Of a DNA stretch of 64,000 nucleotides, positions 26,580 to 35,189 are shown piece by piece. The stretch comes from Clostridia bacterium (lineage in GTDB: Bacteria > Bacillota > DSM-12270 > Thermacetogeniales > Thermacetogeniaceae). Under the pieces are notes generated by a model. It was given only the letters and a program-made list of their open reading frames with translations. It was not told the origin of the DNA and did no database searches. How positions within the stretch are numbered: position 1 is the stretch's first letter; each line of letters begins with the position of its first letter. The translations under genes and the position numbers were made by a program. The stretch is taken from positions 1 through 64,000 of the forward strand of contig CADDZD010000004.1 of the NCBI GenBank assembly GCA_902812385.1, written 5' to 3'.

Positions 26580-28127
26580 TCAGGCCAGTGCGCCCGTCTC
26601 CTTTTCCACCTCTTCAATGATCCGTCCGCTCAGCAGCAGATCATGCACCCTTTTCAGATCCCGGTAAAGGATCCTGTCCCCGTCCCAGTGGGGCACCTCC
26701 TCCCGGATCAGCCGGGATGCCGCCCTGCTCCCCTTCCCGAGGGTGTGGGATGTGAAATCCAGGGCCTGAGCTGCGGCAAGCATTTCTCCTGCAACAATCC
26801 AGGTCACATTTTCGATCACAGAGGCGGCCTTGCGGGCAGCAATGGAACCCATGCTGACGTGATCCTCCTGGTTGCCGGAGGTCGGGATCGAGTCGACACT
26901 CGCCGGATGGGCCAGCACCTTGTTTTCGGAAGCAAGAGCGGCCGCAGTGTATTGCAGGATCATCAAACCGGAATTCAAGCCACCGTGTTCGGTCAGGAAA
27001 GGAGGCAGGCCGTTGTTCAGGGCGGGGTTTACCAGCCTTTCAATCCGCCTTTCGGAAATGCTCCCCAGTTCCGAAACCGCCATCGCCAGAAAATCCAGGG
27101 CCAGGGCCAGCGGCTGCCCGTGGAAGTTCCCGCCGCTGATCACCTCGCCGGTATCGGGAAGGATCAGAGGGTTGTCCGTGGCCGAATTGATCTCGATTTC
27201 CAGAACCCTTTTGACATAGTTGATGGCATCCAGGGAAGCCCCGTGCACCTGGGGAATACACCGCAGGGTGTAGGCGTCCTGCACCCGCTTGTGCCTGGTT
27301 CTGGTCATCAGTTCGCTCCCGTCCAGAAGCCTCCGCATGATAAGGGCACAGTTCTTCTGGCCGCTGTGGGGCCTAACCTCCTGGATCCTGGGATCGTAGG
27401 CGGCGGGTATACCCTCCAAAGCCTCAAAGGACATGGCAGCGGCAATGTTGGCCGCCTTGTAGAGACGCAGGGCGTCATGCACCGCCAGGCATCCCAAAGC
27501 GGTCATATACTGGGTCCCGTTGATCAGGGCAAGCCCTTCTTTGGCCGTGAGGCTGACGGAATGCAGGTTCGCAAGCTTAAACCCCTCCCGGGAGGGCATG
27601 ACCCTCCCCTGGTACTCCACCTCACCCAGGCCGATCATCGCCAGAGCGATGTGAGCCAGTGGAACCAGGTCACCGCTTGCGCCCACCGAGCCCTTGCAGG
27701 GGACCACCGGGTGAACGGCCTTGTTCAACATGTCCAGCAGCAACTGGACAACCTCCAGCCGCACCCCCGAATAGCCCTTGGCCAGTGAGTTGGCGCGCAG
27801 CAGCATCATCGCCCTGACCGCATCCCCGGGCAGGGGTTCTCCCACCCCGCCGGAGTGGCTCATAATAATGTTTTGCTGTAAAGTGTTGCTGTCATCCCTC
27901 GACACAAGCATGTCACTGAACTTACCAAAGCCGGTGGTCACCCCATAGACCACCTGGCCATCTGTAAGGATCCTTTCGACAACCCTCCTGGATCTCAAGA
28001 GCCTGGCTTTCCCGGAAACATGGAGCATCACCGGTGCCCTTTTGCAGGCAACGGCAATTACCTGTTCCAGGGAGAGACTATCACCATCTATAGAAACCAT
28101 ATCGCCGGCAGCATTCAGTTCGATCAT
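26580..28127 (-). CDS. hutH: Histidine ammonia-lyase
   Basis: 515 aa. Non-oxidative deamination of histidine to trans-urocanate. The MIO cofactor triad Ala150-Ser151-Gly152 lies in GSVGASGDLVPLAHIAL; Tyr61 of YGVTTGFGKF and QEDHVSMG are the other active-site segments. ATG 28127 follows GGAGGTCAGGGAG. First enzyme of the pathway, 63 nt downstream of the methyltransferase gene and probably cotranscribed from the sigma-54 promoter at 29185. Confidence 0.96.
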   Translation of the reverse strand: MIELNAAGDMVSIDGDSLSLEQVIAVACKRAPVMLHVSGKARLLRSRRVVERILTDGQVVYGVTTGFGKFSDMLVSRDDSNTLQQNIIMSHSGGVGEPLPGDAVRAMMLLRANSLAKGYSGVRLEVVQLLLDMLNKAVHPVVPCKGSVGASGDLVPLAHIALAMIGLGEVEYQGRVMPSREGFKLANLHSVSLTAKEGLALINGTQYMTALGCLAVHDALRLYKAANIAAAMSFEALEGIPAAYDPRIQEVRPHSGQKNCALIMRRLLDGSELMTRTRHKRVQDAYTLRCIPQVHGASLDAINYVKRVLEIEINSATDNPLILPDTGEVISGGNFHGQPLALALDFLAMAVSELGSISERRIERLVNPALNNGLPPFLTEHGGLNSGLMILQYTAAALASENKVLAHPASVDSIPTSGNQEDHVSMGSIAARKAASVIENVTWIVAGEMLAAAQALDFTSHTLGKGSRAASRLIREEVPHWDGDRILYRDLKRVHDLLLSGRIIEEVEKETGALA

Positions 28128-28190
28128 CTCCCTGACCTCCCATTGCCGTTAGGCAAATAAGCGAAGAACTCTATGTGAAGCCACCCCCCA

Positions 28191-28991
28191 TCAGGCCTTG
28201 TACAGGCCGCTGCGGTGGGCTTTCAGGTACTGGCTGCAGAAGGGGTCCTTCCCCAACAGGGCCTGCGAGGCATAGACAAAGCCCATCATCGTCCTGTCCA
28301 GCGGGTCCAGGATATAGGCATCCATACCCGCGGTCATGGTCTGGATCATGAAGACCTGGTTCAAAACCCTGCGGTTGGGCAGCCCGTAGCTTACGTTGCT
28401 GAGGCCGCAGATGGTGTGGATCCCGGGGTACTCCCGCCTGATGAAAGAAATGGTTTCCAGAACCTCCACCCCTGCCCCGTCGCCGGTGCTGATCGGCTTA
28501 ACCAGGGGATCGATGTAGATGTCGTCTTCCCGTATCCCTGCACCGGTGAGGCCGGCGACCAGCTTCCTGACGATGGCGACCCTCTGCTCCGCGGTATCCG
28601 GCATGCCGCTGTCGTCCATGCACAGGGCCACCACCTTGGCACCATACTTCTGCACCAGCGGCAGGACGCTGTTAAATCTCTCTTTCTCTGCGGTGATGGA
28701 GTTGACCATCGGCTGCCCCCCACCGGCCAGCGCCAGGCCGGCTTCAAGGGCCTGCGGGTTGGGGCTGTCGATGCAAAGGGGGAGATCCACCGCCTCCTTA
28801 ACGAGGTTCACCAGCCACTCCATGGTCTCAGGCTCGTTATGCACCATCGTCCCGCAGTTGACGTCTATGTAGTGCGCCCCCGCCTCCGCCTGCTGTCGTG
28901 CGATGCTCATGATATAACCGGCATCCCTCTTCTCGACAGCCTCTTTAATCGCCTTGCGGCTTGTGTTGATCAGTTCTCCTACGATAAGCAT
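28191..28991 (-). CDS. Methyltetrahydrofolate:corrinoid methyltransferase
   Basis: 266 aa from ATG 28991 (SD GGAGGAG). Pterin-binding TIM barrel like AcsE, MtgA or MtvA: IDVNCGTMVHNEPETMEWLV, LCIDSPNPQALEAGL, PMVNSITAEKERF and the C-terminal ICGLSNVSYGLPNRR. In MttB systems the MtgA-type partner moves the methyl group from the corrinoid protein to THF. Its location ahead of hutH rather than beside the mttB genes joins the two halves of the block. An alternative is AcsE of the Wood-Ljungdahl pathway, but no acs genes are nearby. Confidence 0.9.
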   Translation of the reverse strand: MLIVGELINTSRKAIKEAVEKRDAGYIMSIARQQAEAGAHYIDVNCGTMVHNEPETMEWLVNLVKEAVDLPLCIDSPNPQALEAGLALAGGGQPMVNSITAEKERFNSVLPLVQKYGAKVVALCMDDSGMPDTAEQRVAIVRKLVAGLTGAGIREDDIYIDPLVKPISTGDGAGVEVLETISFIRREYPGIHTICGLSNVSYGLPNRRVLNQVFMIQTMTAGMDAYILDPLDRTMMGFVYASQALLGKDPFCSQYLKAHRSGLYKA

Positions 28992-29131
28992 GTTTACCGT
29001 CTCCTCCCGCGTTAAGGTTATATAATGGCCATTACGGAAACTACACGCCGGCCCTTCCCACATCTCACATCCGAATTCACCTATGGGCCGCTTCCGGTTT
29101 CACCTTTCATAAAGAAAGCTCCTTTCCCGCA

Positions 29132-29159
29132 CCGGAAATCATCCGTAATTAATTTCCGG
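29132..29159 (-). other. Leader hairpin upstream of the methyltransferase gene
   Basis: CCGGAAA (29132-29138) and TTTCCGG (29153-29159) form a 7-bp stem with a 14-nt loop, just downstream of the sigma-54 start point in a leader of about 180 nt. Function unknown. Confidence 0.35.
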
Positions 29160-29184
29160 ACCAACGCCGCACCCCTCAAAACCA

Positions 29185-29200
29185 TGCAAAATTTGTGCCA
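29185..29200 (-). promoter_or_regulatory. Sigma-54 promoter of the methyltransferase-hutH unit
   Basis: Minus-strand TGGCACAAATTTTGCA: perfect TGGCAC at -24 and TTGCA at -12, GG-N10-GC. The best consensus match of the four such promoters. It lies just downstream of the prmC terminator. No TGCAA-N7-TTGCA dyad is seen upstream within the prmC end. Confidence 0.85.
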
Positions 29201-29210
29201 GAAATGAAGT

Positions 29211-29247
29211 AAAAAAGGCTGCCCCATCTCAAGCTTTTGGGGCAGCC
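29211..29247 (-). terminator. Rho-independent terminator after prmC
   Basis: GGCTGCCCCA (29217-29226) pairs with TGGGGCAGCC (29238-29247), followed on the minus strand by six T. It isolates the rpmE-DUF1385-prfA-prmC unit from the sigma-54 unit downstream. Confidence 0.88.
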
Positions 29248-29268
29248 CCTGCTTGTTTTCTTAAAATG

Positions 29269-30183
29269 TTACTGATGGCCTCTGCAAAGATTCTTCCCGC
29301 CGGTGCAGAGTGAAGCAGGGTGGCCGGTTCGCAAAGCGGTTACCAGCCTCTCCTCCCCCCGGTAATCCCTCTCCACGGTGACCTCCGTCCAGTATCTTGC
29401 ATCAAGCAGGCCGGCCAGCGCCCGGCCCTGCCCTTCACCGATCTCGCAGGCCAGGAGCCCCCCGGGCCGCAAAAAGGATGCCGCCTGCGGGATCAGGCGC
29501 CTGTACAGATCCAGGCCGTCTTCACCCCCGTCAAGGGCGAGGCGGGGTTCCCGGCGCACATCCACAGGGAGTTTTTCCAGCTCCCGCCGGGGAATGTAAG
29601 GAAGGTTGGCGGCAACCACGGCACCCGCTCCGCCCCCTCTTTTTTCAAGGACGGGCTCCAGCAGGTCGCCTTCCACGAACTCGATCCTTTCCGCCACGCC
29701 GTGCCGGGCGGCATTCGACGCCGCAAGCCTTAAAGCCGCCCCGGAGATATCGGTGGCGAACAGATGCACCCGCGGTTCGTAACAGGCCAGGCTGACGGCG
29801 ATCACCCCGGAGCCGGTTCCGACATCCGCCGCCAGCGCCACCTCCCGGCGCCACTCCTTTAGAAACCCAAGGACCCTCTCCACGAGCAGTTCGGTTTCAG
29901 GGCGGGGAATCAACACCTCAGGCCCAACAGAAAAGGAAAGGGACATGAACTCCCTTTCCCCGGTGAGGTAGGCGACGGGCATCCCCGCCGCCCGCAGTTC
30001 GACGGATTTCCAAAAATTATGGACAACGGCTTCGGGAACCTCCCTTTCGGGAGCAATCAACAGTTCGGTCCGGGATCTTCCCCATGCGTGGGCAAGCAGG
30101 ACCTCCGCCTCCAGCCTGGGCGCCTCGATCCCGGCCTCCCGCAGGGCTTTCGTTCCCTTCCGCAGCAGCTCGCCCCCTGTCAT
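29269..30183 (-). CDS. prmC: Release factor glutamine methyltransferase
   Basis: 304 aa. SAM-dependent N5-methylation of the GGQ glutamine of release factors. SAM-binding DVGTGSGVIAVSLA and LFATDISGAALRLA are clear. The catalytic NPPY motif reads NLPY here (AANLPYIPRRELE), with Leu in the second position. ATG 30183 directly follows the prfA stop, the common prfA-prmC arrangement. The C-terminus carries about 20 residues past GEERLVTAL that look unconserved. Confidence 0.94.
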   Translation of the reverse strand: MTGGELLRKGTKALREAGIEAPRLEAEVLLAHAWGRSRTELLIAPEREVPEAVVHNFWKSVELRAAGMPVAYLTGEREFMSLSFSVGPEVLIPRPETELLVERVLGFLKEWRREVALAADVGTGSGVIAVSLACYEPRVHLFATDISGAALRLAASNAARHGVAERIEFVEGDLLEPVLEKRGGGAGAVVAANLPYIPRRELEKLPVDVRREPRLALDGGEDGLDLYRRLIPQAASFLRPGGLLACEIGEGQGRALAGLLDARYWTEVTVERDYRGEERLVTALRTGHPASLCTGGKNLCRGHQ

Positions 30184-31275
30184 TCAGGCGCCGGCTTCCT
30201 CCCCGGCAGGCAATTCCTGCTGGAGCTGTTCGGCGCGCTGGGCGGTGATCAGGGCGGTGATCACCTCATCCAGGTCCCCTTCCAGGATGTCGGAAAGCCT
30301 GTACAGGGTGAGGCCGATCCGGTGATCGGTCAGGCGCCCCTGCGGGAAGTTGTAGGTCCTGATCCGCTCGCTGCGGTCTCCGCTCCCGATCATCGACCTG
30401 CGCATCGAGGAGATCTCCCCTTGCTGCTCCCGCTGGGCACGGTCCAGCAAACGGGCGCGCAAAACCCGCATCGCCTTCTCCTTGTTTTTATGCTGCGACT
30501 TCTCGTCCTGACAGGAGACGACAATGCCGGTGGGAATATGGGTGATCCTCACGGCGGACTGGGTGGTGTTCACCGACTGGCCCCCCGGCCCGCTGGAACA
30601 GAAAATATCGATCCGGATATCCTGCGGGTCGATCTGGACATCCACCTCTTCCGCCTCGGGGAGCACGGCAACCGTCGCCGCCGAGGTGTGGATCCTGCCC
30701 CCCGACTCCGTGACCGGGATCCTCTGCACCCGGTGTACGCCGCTCTCGTACTTCAGCTTGCTGTAAACCGATTCCCCGTTCACCTGGAAGATGATCTCCT
30801 TGAAGCCCCCCATGTCGGTGGGATGGCTGCTGAGGACCTCCACCTTCCAGCCCTGCCGCTCGGCGTAGCGGCTGTACATGCGGAAGAGATCCCCGGCGAA
30901 GAGGGCCGCCTCCTCTCCACCCGTCCCGCTGCGGATCTCCACGATGACGTTTTTCTTGTCCCTGGGGTCCCGGGGCAGGAGCAGGATCTTCAGTTCCTCT
31001 TCGAGCTTTTCCTTCTTTTCCTCGAGCTCTTCAAGCTCCGCCTCCGCCAGATCCCGCAGCTCCGGGTCCCTCTCCTCCTCCAGGAGGGACCGGGTGTCCT
31101 CGATCTCCCGGCACACCCGCTTATAATCGCGGTAGGTCGTCACGACCTCGGTGAGATCCGCGTGAGTTTTTGCGTATTTGCGCCATGTATCCATATCGGC
31201 AAGCACTGCCGGATCGCTCAACTTTTGCTCAAGATCAACGTAACGGGCCTCAAGACCCTCAAGTTTTTCCAGCAT
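30184..31275 (-). CDS. prfA: Peptide chain release factor 1
   Basis: 363 aa from ATG 31275. Recognises UAA and UAG. GGQ motif in [20 protein letters not shown], where the Gln is the PrmC target; [14 protein letters not shown] precedes it, and the codon-recognition region lies between the coiled helices. Adjacent to prmC without gap. Normal RF1 in an organism with corrinoid methyltransferases of the non-pyrrolysine type is consistent with UAG being an ordinary stop. Confidence 0.97.
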   Translation of the reverse strand: MLEKLEGLEARYVDLEQKLSDPAVLADMDTWRKYAKTHADLTEVVTTYRDYKRVCREIEDTRSLLEEERDPELRDLAEAELEELEEKKEKLEEELKILLLPRDPRDKKNVIVEIRSGTGGEEAALFAGDLFRMYSRYAERQGWKVEVLSSHPTDMGGFKEIIFQVNGESVYSKLKYESGVHRVQRIPVTESGGRIHTSAATVAVLPEAEEVDVQIDPQDIRIDIFCSSGPGGQSVNTTQSAVRITHIPTGIVVSCQDEKSQHKNKEKAMRVLRARLLDRAQREQQGEISSMRRSMIGSGDRSERIRTYNFPQGRLTDHRIGLTLYRLSDILEGDLDEVITALITAQRAEQLQQELPAGEEAGA

Positions 31276-31290
31276 CACACATCACCACAC

Positions 31291-32214
31291 TCAACTAAAC
31301 TTGATACTTATTCTCGGGTTCAGGCTCTCCGTGCTGCTTACAGGCGGCACGAGAACTCTTTCGAAAGCGGTGATCGCCACCTCGATCATGCCTTCATCCG
31401 GTTCACCGGTGGTGAGCTTCTGCAGCCAGAGGCCGGGTGCGATCAGCCAGCCAACCCGTTCCCGGTGGCGCCGGGAGTAGCGGATAAACTCGTAGCCCAG
31501 CCCGGCGACCAGCGGCAGGAGCAGCAGGCGGGCGCCGAACTTCCACCACCAGGGGCCATTGCCCAGCAGGGCGAAGACAAAGATGCTGATGACCAGCACG
31601 GCCAGCAAAAAGGAGGTGCCGCAGCTCGGGTGCATCGTGGAGCGTTTGGCCACCTCCGCCACGGTGAGCTGCGCTCCCTCCTCGTAGGTGTTGATCACCT
31701 TATGCTCCGCCCCATGATATTGAAAAACCCGCCTGATGTCCTCAAAACAGCGGATTCCCAAAAGGTACGCCAGGAAGATGCCCAGCCTGGTGATCCCCTC
31801 GACAAGGTTTTGCCCCCAGGCCCCCGTCCAGCCTCTGGTCATATGCCCCAGCCAGGTGGGGATCACGACAAAAAGCACGATACCGAACATCAAGGCCAGG
31901 GCCACGGTGAGGCCGATCGCCAGGGAGCTGAGGCCGGCCTCTTCCTCCCCCTCCCCGGAAACCAGGGCCGCCGAAAGATTGAGGGCCCGGATCCCCAGCA
32001 CCATCGACTCTAGCAACACCACAGTACCTCTTATCAGAGGCCACTTTAAAACAGGATATCTGTCCGTCCATGGATCCAGGTCCTTTTCATCCACCACGAT
32101 CTCCCCCCCGGCACGCACCGCGGTGGCTACCGAACGGGGACCACGCATCATAACCCCCTCGATAACCGCCTGGCCGCCGTATTGAAAAGGAGCATCACTG
32201 CCCTTCCGAGGCAC
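31291..32214 (-). CDS. DUF1385 membrane protein (YqhQ-like)
   Basis: 307 aa. Begins with the conserved YGGQAVIEGVMMRGPRS; has about four hydrophobic helices (AIGLTVALALMFGIVLFVVI; LLAVLVISIFVFALL) and the conserved FQYHGAEHKVINTYE followed by HPSCGTSFL, where His and Cys look like a metal site. Found between rpmE and prfA in many Firmicutes. Function unproven. GTG 32214 is used; its SD is weak, so a slightly later start is possible. Confidence 0.88.
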   Translation of the reverse strand: MPRKGSDAPFQYGGQAVIEGVMMRGPRSVATAVRAGGEIVVDEKDLDPWTDRYPVLKWPLIRGTVVLLESMVLGIRALNLSAALVSGEGEEEAGLSSLAIGLTVALALMFGIVLFVVIPTWLGHMTRGWTGAWGQNLVEGITRLGIFLAYLLGIRCFEDIRRVFQYHGAEHKVINTYEEGAQLTVAEVAKRSTMHPSCGTSFLLAVLVISIFVFALLGNGPWWWKFGARLLLLPLVAGLGYEFIRYSRRHRERVGWLIAPGLWLQKLTTGEPDEGMIEVAITAFERVLVPPVSSTESLNPRISIKFS

Positions 32215-32266
32215 TCTCCAGCCCCCCTTTTGGCGCGAAAAAAGAGCAGCCCGGCAGCCGCCCTTT

Positions 32267-32467
32267 CTAGCGCCCGTACTTCTTCCGGAACCTCTCGACC
32301 CTGCCGCCCTTTTCCATTACCCGGGCTCTGGTTCCGGTGTAAAAGGGATGGCAGTTCGAGCAAACCTCCACTCTCATGCTCGGCACAGTGGAGCCGACCT
32401 CGAACCTGGCGCCGCAGGCGCAGGTGATGACGGCCTTGGAGTATTTCGGATGGATGCCCTCTTTCAT
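32267..32467 (-). CDS. rpmE: Ribosomal protein L31, zinc type
   Basis: 66 aa. [19 protein letters not shown] and [13 protein letters not shown] give the four-cysteine zinc site (CxC plus CxxC) of the zinc-containing L31 class. GGAGGTG precedes ATG 32467 or 32470; I use the ATG that gives the canonical start MKEGIHP. Confidence 0.95.
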   Translation of the reverse strand: MKEGIHPKYSKAVITCACGARFEVGSTVPSMRVEVCSNCHPFYTGTRARVMEKGGRVERFRKKYGR

Positions 32468-32679
32468 CATTTTCACCTCCAGCTGTAACGGTGATTATTA
32501 TAGCATACCCCCCACCCCTTGGCAAACTCTTTCCCCGTTGTGAACAGGCCAGCGGTCCTAATGACCGTCGTGTCTGGCAATTAATGGCACATACTTGATT
32601 CCTCTTTTCCGTATAAAGGTACAGCAATCAGAAAATACTACTACCGATTTAAAATAAATTTTTGGAGGTGTTTTAATTA

Positions 32680-33066
32680 ATGCCGTTTCAATCGGTTCAA
32701 CAAAATCTCAATCAAATCATGCAGATTTGCAACCAACTAAGCCAAAGTGAACGCAATACGGCCCAGCAACTCCAGCGCTGCATTCAGTTGGCCCAGCAAA
32801 TTTCCAGCCAGATGAATCAGCTTACAGCCGGCACCCAAATTGCAGGACCGGGGTATAATGTAGGTGCGGCCCCCAGCGGGTTCAATGTAAATCCGGCCGG
32901 CGGCACTTTCACCCCCGGGGTAGCAGGAGGGGGCCAGTTCGGGCCGGCACCCGGTGTCGGCGGAGGGCAATGGAGCACCAACGTCGGGTTTGAAACCGCG
33001 CGGGAATTCGGAGGACCCCAAGCTCAACACCCGGTCTTCAACACCAACAAAGACCGGGGTGAATAA
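32680..33066 (+). CDS. Small Gln-rich/Gly-rich protein of unknown function
   Basis: 128 aa, the only plus-strand gene seen. Strong SD TTGGAGGTG 9 nt before the ATG and a perfect terminator just downstream support it. Residues 1-48 form a Gln/Asn-rich amphipathic helix (VQQNLNQIMQICNQLSQSER; LQRCIQLAQQISSQMNQL). Residues 50-115 are a low-complexity Gly/Pro/Asn stretch, then a charged tail NTNKDRGE. No signal peptide. I do not recognise it; spore or biofilm matrix proteins in this group can look like this, but that is only a resemblance. Faces the minus-strand gene arrays on both sides. Confidence 0.75.
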   Translation: MPFQSVQQNLNQIMQICNQLSQSERNTAQQLQRCIQLAQQISSQMNQLTAGTQIAGPGYNVGAAPSGFNVNPAGGTFTPGVAGGGQFGPAPGVGGGQWSTNVGFETAREFGGPQAQHPVFNTNKDRGE

Positions 33067-33085
33067 ATAAATCAAAGGCCGATAT

Positions 33086-33134
33086 AAAAAGGGGCCGTCC
33101 CAAAAGAACAATTTCAATGGGACGGCCCCTTTTT
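33086..33134. terminator. Bidirectional terminator
   Basis: A-run plus GGGGCCGTCCCA on the left pairs with TGGGACGGCCCC plus T-run on the right. T-stretches exist in both directions, so it serves the plus-strand gene and the carbamate kinase end of the minus-strand operon. Confidence 0.92.
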
Positions 33135-33159
33135 CATTGTCAAGCGAGACAACCCTGTG

Positions 33160-34314
33160 TCATCCCCATCTTTTCAGCCCGTGCCGGTCAGGAGTTTCTC
33201 CACTTTCCAGAAAACCAGGACTTTGAATAGGGGAGTGCATTTCTTTTCGCCTGCTTATTTTAGTACTTTCCTGGCTAACTACCAGAAACATACCCTGCCG
33301 TAATATATCCTCCGGCTTCAATCGCTTACAATCCATCCATGTTCCGGCTCGTCCGTTAAGCGCTTCAGAAACACTTTCGAAATCCGTGATGATCGCTGTC
33401 CCGCCGCTCTCCTCAACAAAATTTACCGATGCCTCGATTTTTGGGTACATACTTCCTGCTGCAAAATAACCCGTTTTCATATATTCTTTAGCTTCGGAAA
33501 CAGTAATCCGGTCCAAGGGTTTCTGGTCTGGCTTACCGTAATTAATATAAACTTTAGGAACACCTGTGAGTAACACTAAAAAATCTGCTCTAAGATCTGT
33601 AGCAAGTCTTTGTGAAGCTCTATCTTTATCTATAACAGCTTCTATCCCCTTTAACTCACCATTGCTTTCAATGACGGGTATACCGCCCCCTCCTAAAGCC
33701 ACTACGACGAAGTTAAGCTCAATCAGTTCTTTAATGGCTCTGATCCCAATAATTTCTATCGGTTTAGGTGATGGTACCACCCGCCTCCAACCGCGCCCGC
33801 TATCCTCCTTCATCGTAATACCTCTGTCCACCATTAGCCTCTGAGCCACTTCTTGCGTGTAAAACGGTCCGATGGGTTTGCTCGGGTCGGCAAATTCCCG
33901 GTCATTCAGATCAACCTTAACCTGCGTGATAATAGTGGCAATCTCGCGTTTCACACAGGCTTTTTTTAAAACATTTCTCAATTTTTGCTGGATGGCATAA
34001 CCCAATACACCTTGCGTGTTGGCAACGCAAGCATCTAAGGGAATAGGTGGAACCACATCTTTCGCCATTTCGTTCTTTATTAATGCAAATCCAACCTGAG
34101 GGCCGTTTCCATGCGTGATCACTATTCTGTATTCATTTCTTATTGGTTCAATAAGGGAACAGCAAGCTGTCTCGATATTGGCGAGTTGCTCCTCAAAATT
34201 GCCCCTCTGATGTTCACGGGTGATGGCATTGCCACCGAAAGCAATCACAACCGTTTTGTTTTTTTGCCGCCGTTCGCCTGCTCCACCTGATGAGTGAACA
34301 ACAAACTGTTCCAC
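33160..34314 (-). CDS. arcC: Carbamate kinase
   Basis: 384 aa. Makes ATP, CO2 and ammonia from carbamoyl phosphate and ADP in fermentative direction. VVIAFGGNAI, VITHGNGPQVG, VVALGGGGIPV and VIDKDRASQRLATDL are the amino-acid-kinase motifs. GTG 34314 is chosen: SD GGGAGG 8 nt upstream, 2 nt after the DUF2877 stop. The C-terminal 55 residues after GRAGTWM extend past the usual 310-315 aa length and match nothing I know. As last gene of the FdrA-DUF1116-DUF2877 set it corresponds to the AllK-type kinase of Escherichia coli. Confidence 0.94.
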   Translation of the reverse strand: MEQFVVHSSGGAGERRQKNKTVVIAFGGNAITREHQRGNFEEQLANIETACCSLIEPIRNEYRIVITHGNGPQVGFALIKNEMAKDVVPPIPLDACVANTQGVLGYAIQQKLRNVLKKACVKREIATIITQVKVDLNDREFADPSKPIGPFYTQEVAQRLMVDRGITMKEDSGRGWRRVVPSPKPIEIIGIRAIKELIELNFVVVALGGGGIPVIESNGELKGIEAVIDKDRASQRLATDLRADFLVLLTGVPKVYINYGKPDQKPLDRITVSEAKEYMKTGYFAAGSMYPKIEASVNFVEESGGTAIITDFESVSEALNGRAGTWMDCKRLKPEDILRQGMFLVVSQESTKISRRKEMHSPIQSPGFLESGETPDRHGLKRWG

Positions 34315-34316
34315 TT

Positions 34317-35147
34317 CTATTTCCTCCCAACCAAAACGATTTGACATCCCCAAAATATACCTGCAAGCAGATATCGCCCCGATGATGCTCCGATTTGCCA
34401 CAGCCGATGCGCTAAATTCAAGACACTCTTGCTGCCAGAATAGATGGCGTCAATCATTTCGGTGATATATCCGGCGCCTTCACCGCGAGAGGCGTACCAC
34501 AACATCGTCTGACTAATGGCATTGGTCAGAGGCCATTTTTCTTTAATCAAAAATTGCATGCTTTCAATGAAAGCGTGATTCTCACTCATCTCCCGGCTTC
34601 CCCTGACATAAGCCGCCAGCACTCCAGCCACAAAGTCATCCCCGGCCGGTGTCAGGCCGTCTCCACGGCCTATAAATTCATTCAGTGAGTTCATGAGCAG
34701 AGATAAATCTTTATTTATCAGCCCCTCTATTAATCGCTGTGTGCTTTGGCTCTTAGTACTTATAAAGCCTGGTATAATATTTTCGACCCAGTTCAGTAAT
34801 TTGTTCAGTTCTGCGACATCAAAATCATAGTTTGTTCTATGGAACCGCCAGTCTTGAGTATGCGAACAATTCACCATCACACTTCCGCAATCCAATTTGG
34901 ATGCGGCAAATGCAACCGGTATCCCTATTTGAATGTGATTATCAAACCGGTCGAAGTCAACCAGAAGCGAATTCGGCCCCATTGCCTCTTTTTCCGTAAC
35001 TAAGCTAAGTAATGGCTTGTTGGGGTCGGATTGGAGATTACAGACGCATCGGAAAACACTGTGCACTCTGAATTGTTCTCTCTTTATACGGCTAGCGAAG
35101 TCTTTCCCCCAAGACCTGGCCAAAAATATTTTGGGGTTCCCGCCCAC
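34317..35147 (-). CDS. allH: DUF2877 protein, AllH-like oxamate carbamoyltransferase subunit
   Basis: 276 aa from GTG 35147. The DUF2877 signature GRGDGLTPAGDDFVAGVLAA is intact. In Escherichia coli the counterpart YlbF/AllH works with FdrA/AllF and YlbE/AllG to phosphorolyse oxalurate into oxamate and carbamoyl phosphate (established for that host as far as I recall). Here the gene lies between the first permease and carbamate kinase and overlaps neither. The symbol is by family and context, not by tested function. Confidence 0.82.
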   Translation of the reverse strand: MGGNPKIFLARSWGKDFASRIKREQFRVHSVFRCVCNLQSDPNKPLLSLVTEKEAMGPNSLLVDFDRFDNHIQIGIPVAFAASKLDCGSVMVNCSHTQDWRFHRTNYDFDVAELNKLLNWVENIIPGFISTKSQSTQRLIEGLINKDLSLLMNSLNEFIGRGDGLTPAGDDFVAGVLAAYVRGSREMSENHAFIESMQFLIKEKWPLTNAISQTMLWYASRGEGAGYITEMIDAIYSGSKSVLNLAHRLWQIGASSGRYLLAGIFWGCQIVLVGRK

Positions 35148-35189
35148 GCCCTCACCTTCTTAAACAAATGCGCATTCAACCCTTGACTA

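Noticed and set aside
30019-32013. Long open frame on the plus strand (over 600 codons) opposite prfA/DUF1385
   Set aside because: Antisense to well-identified genes, Pro/Arg/His-rich as expected of a GC-rich shadow frame, no SD and no recognisable family.
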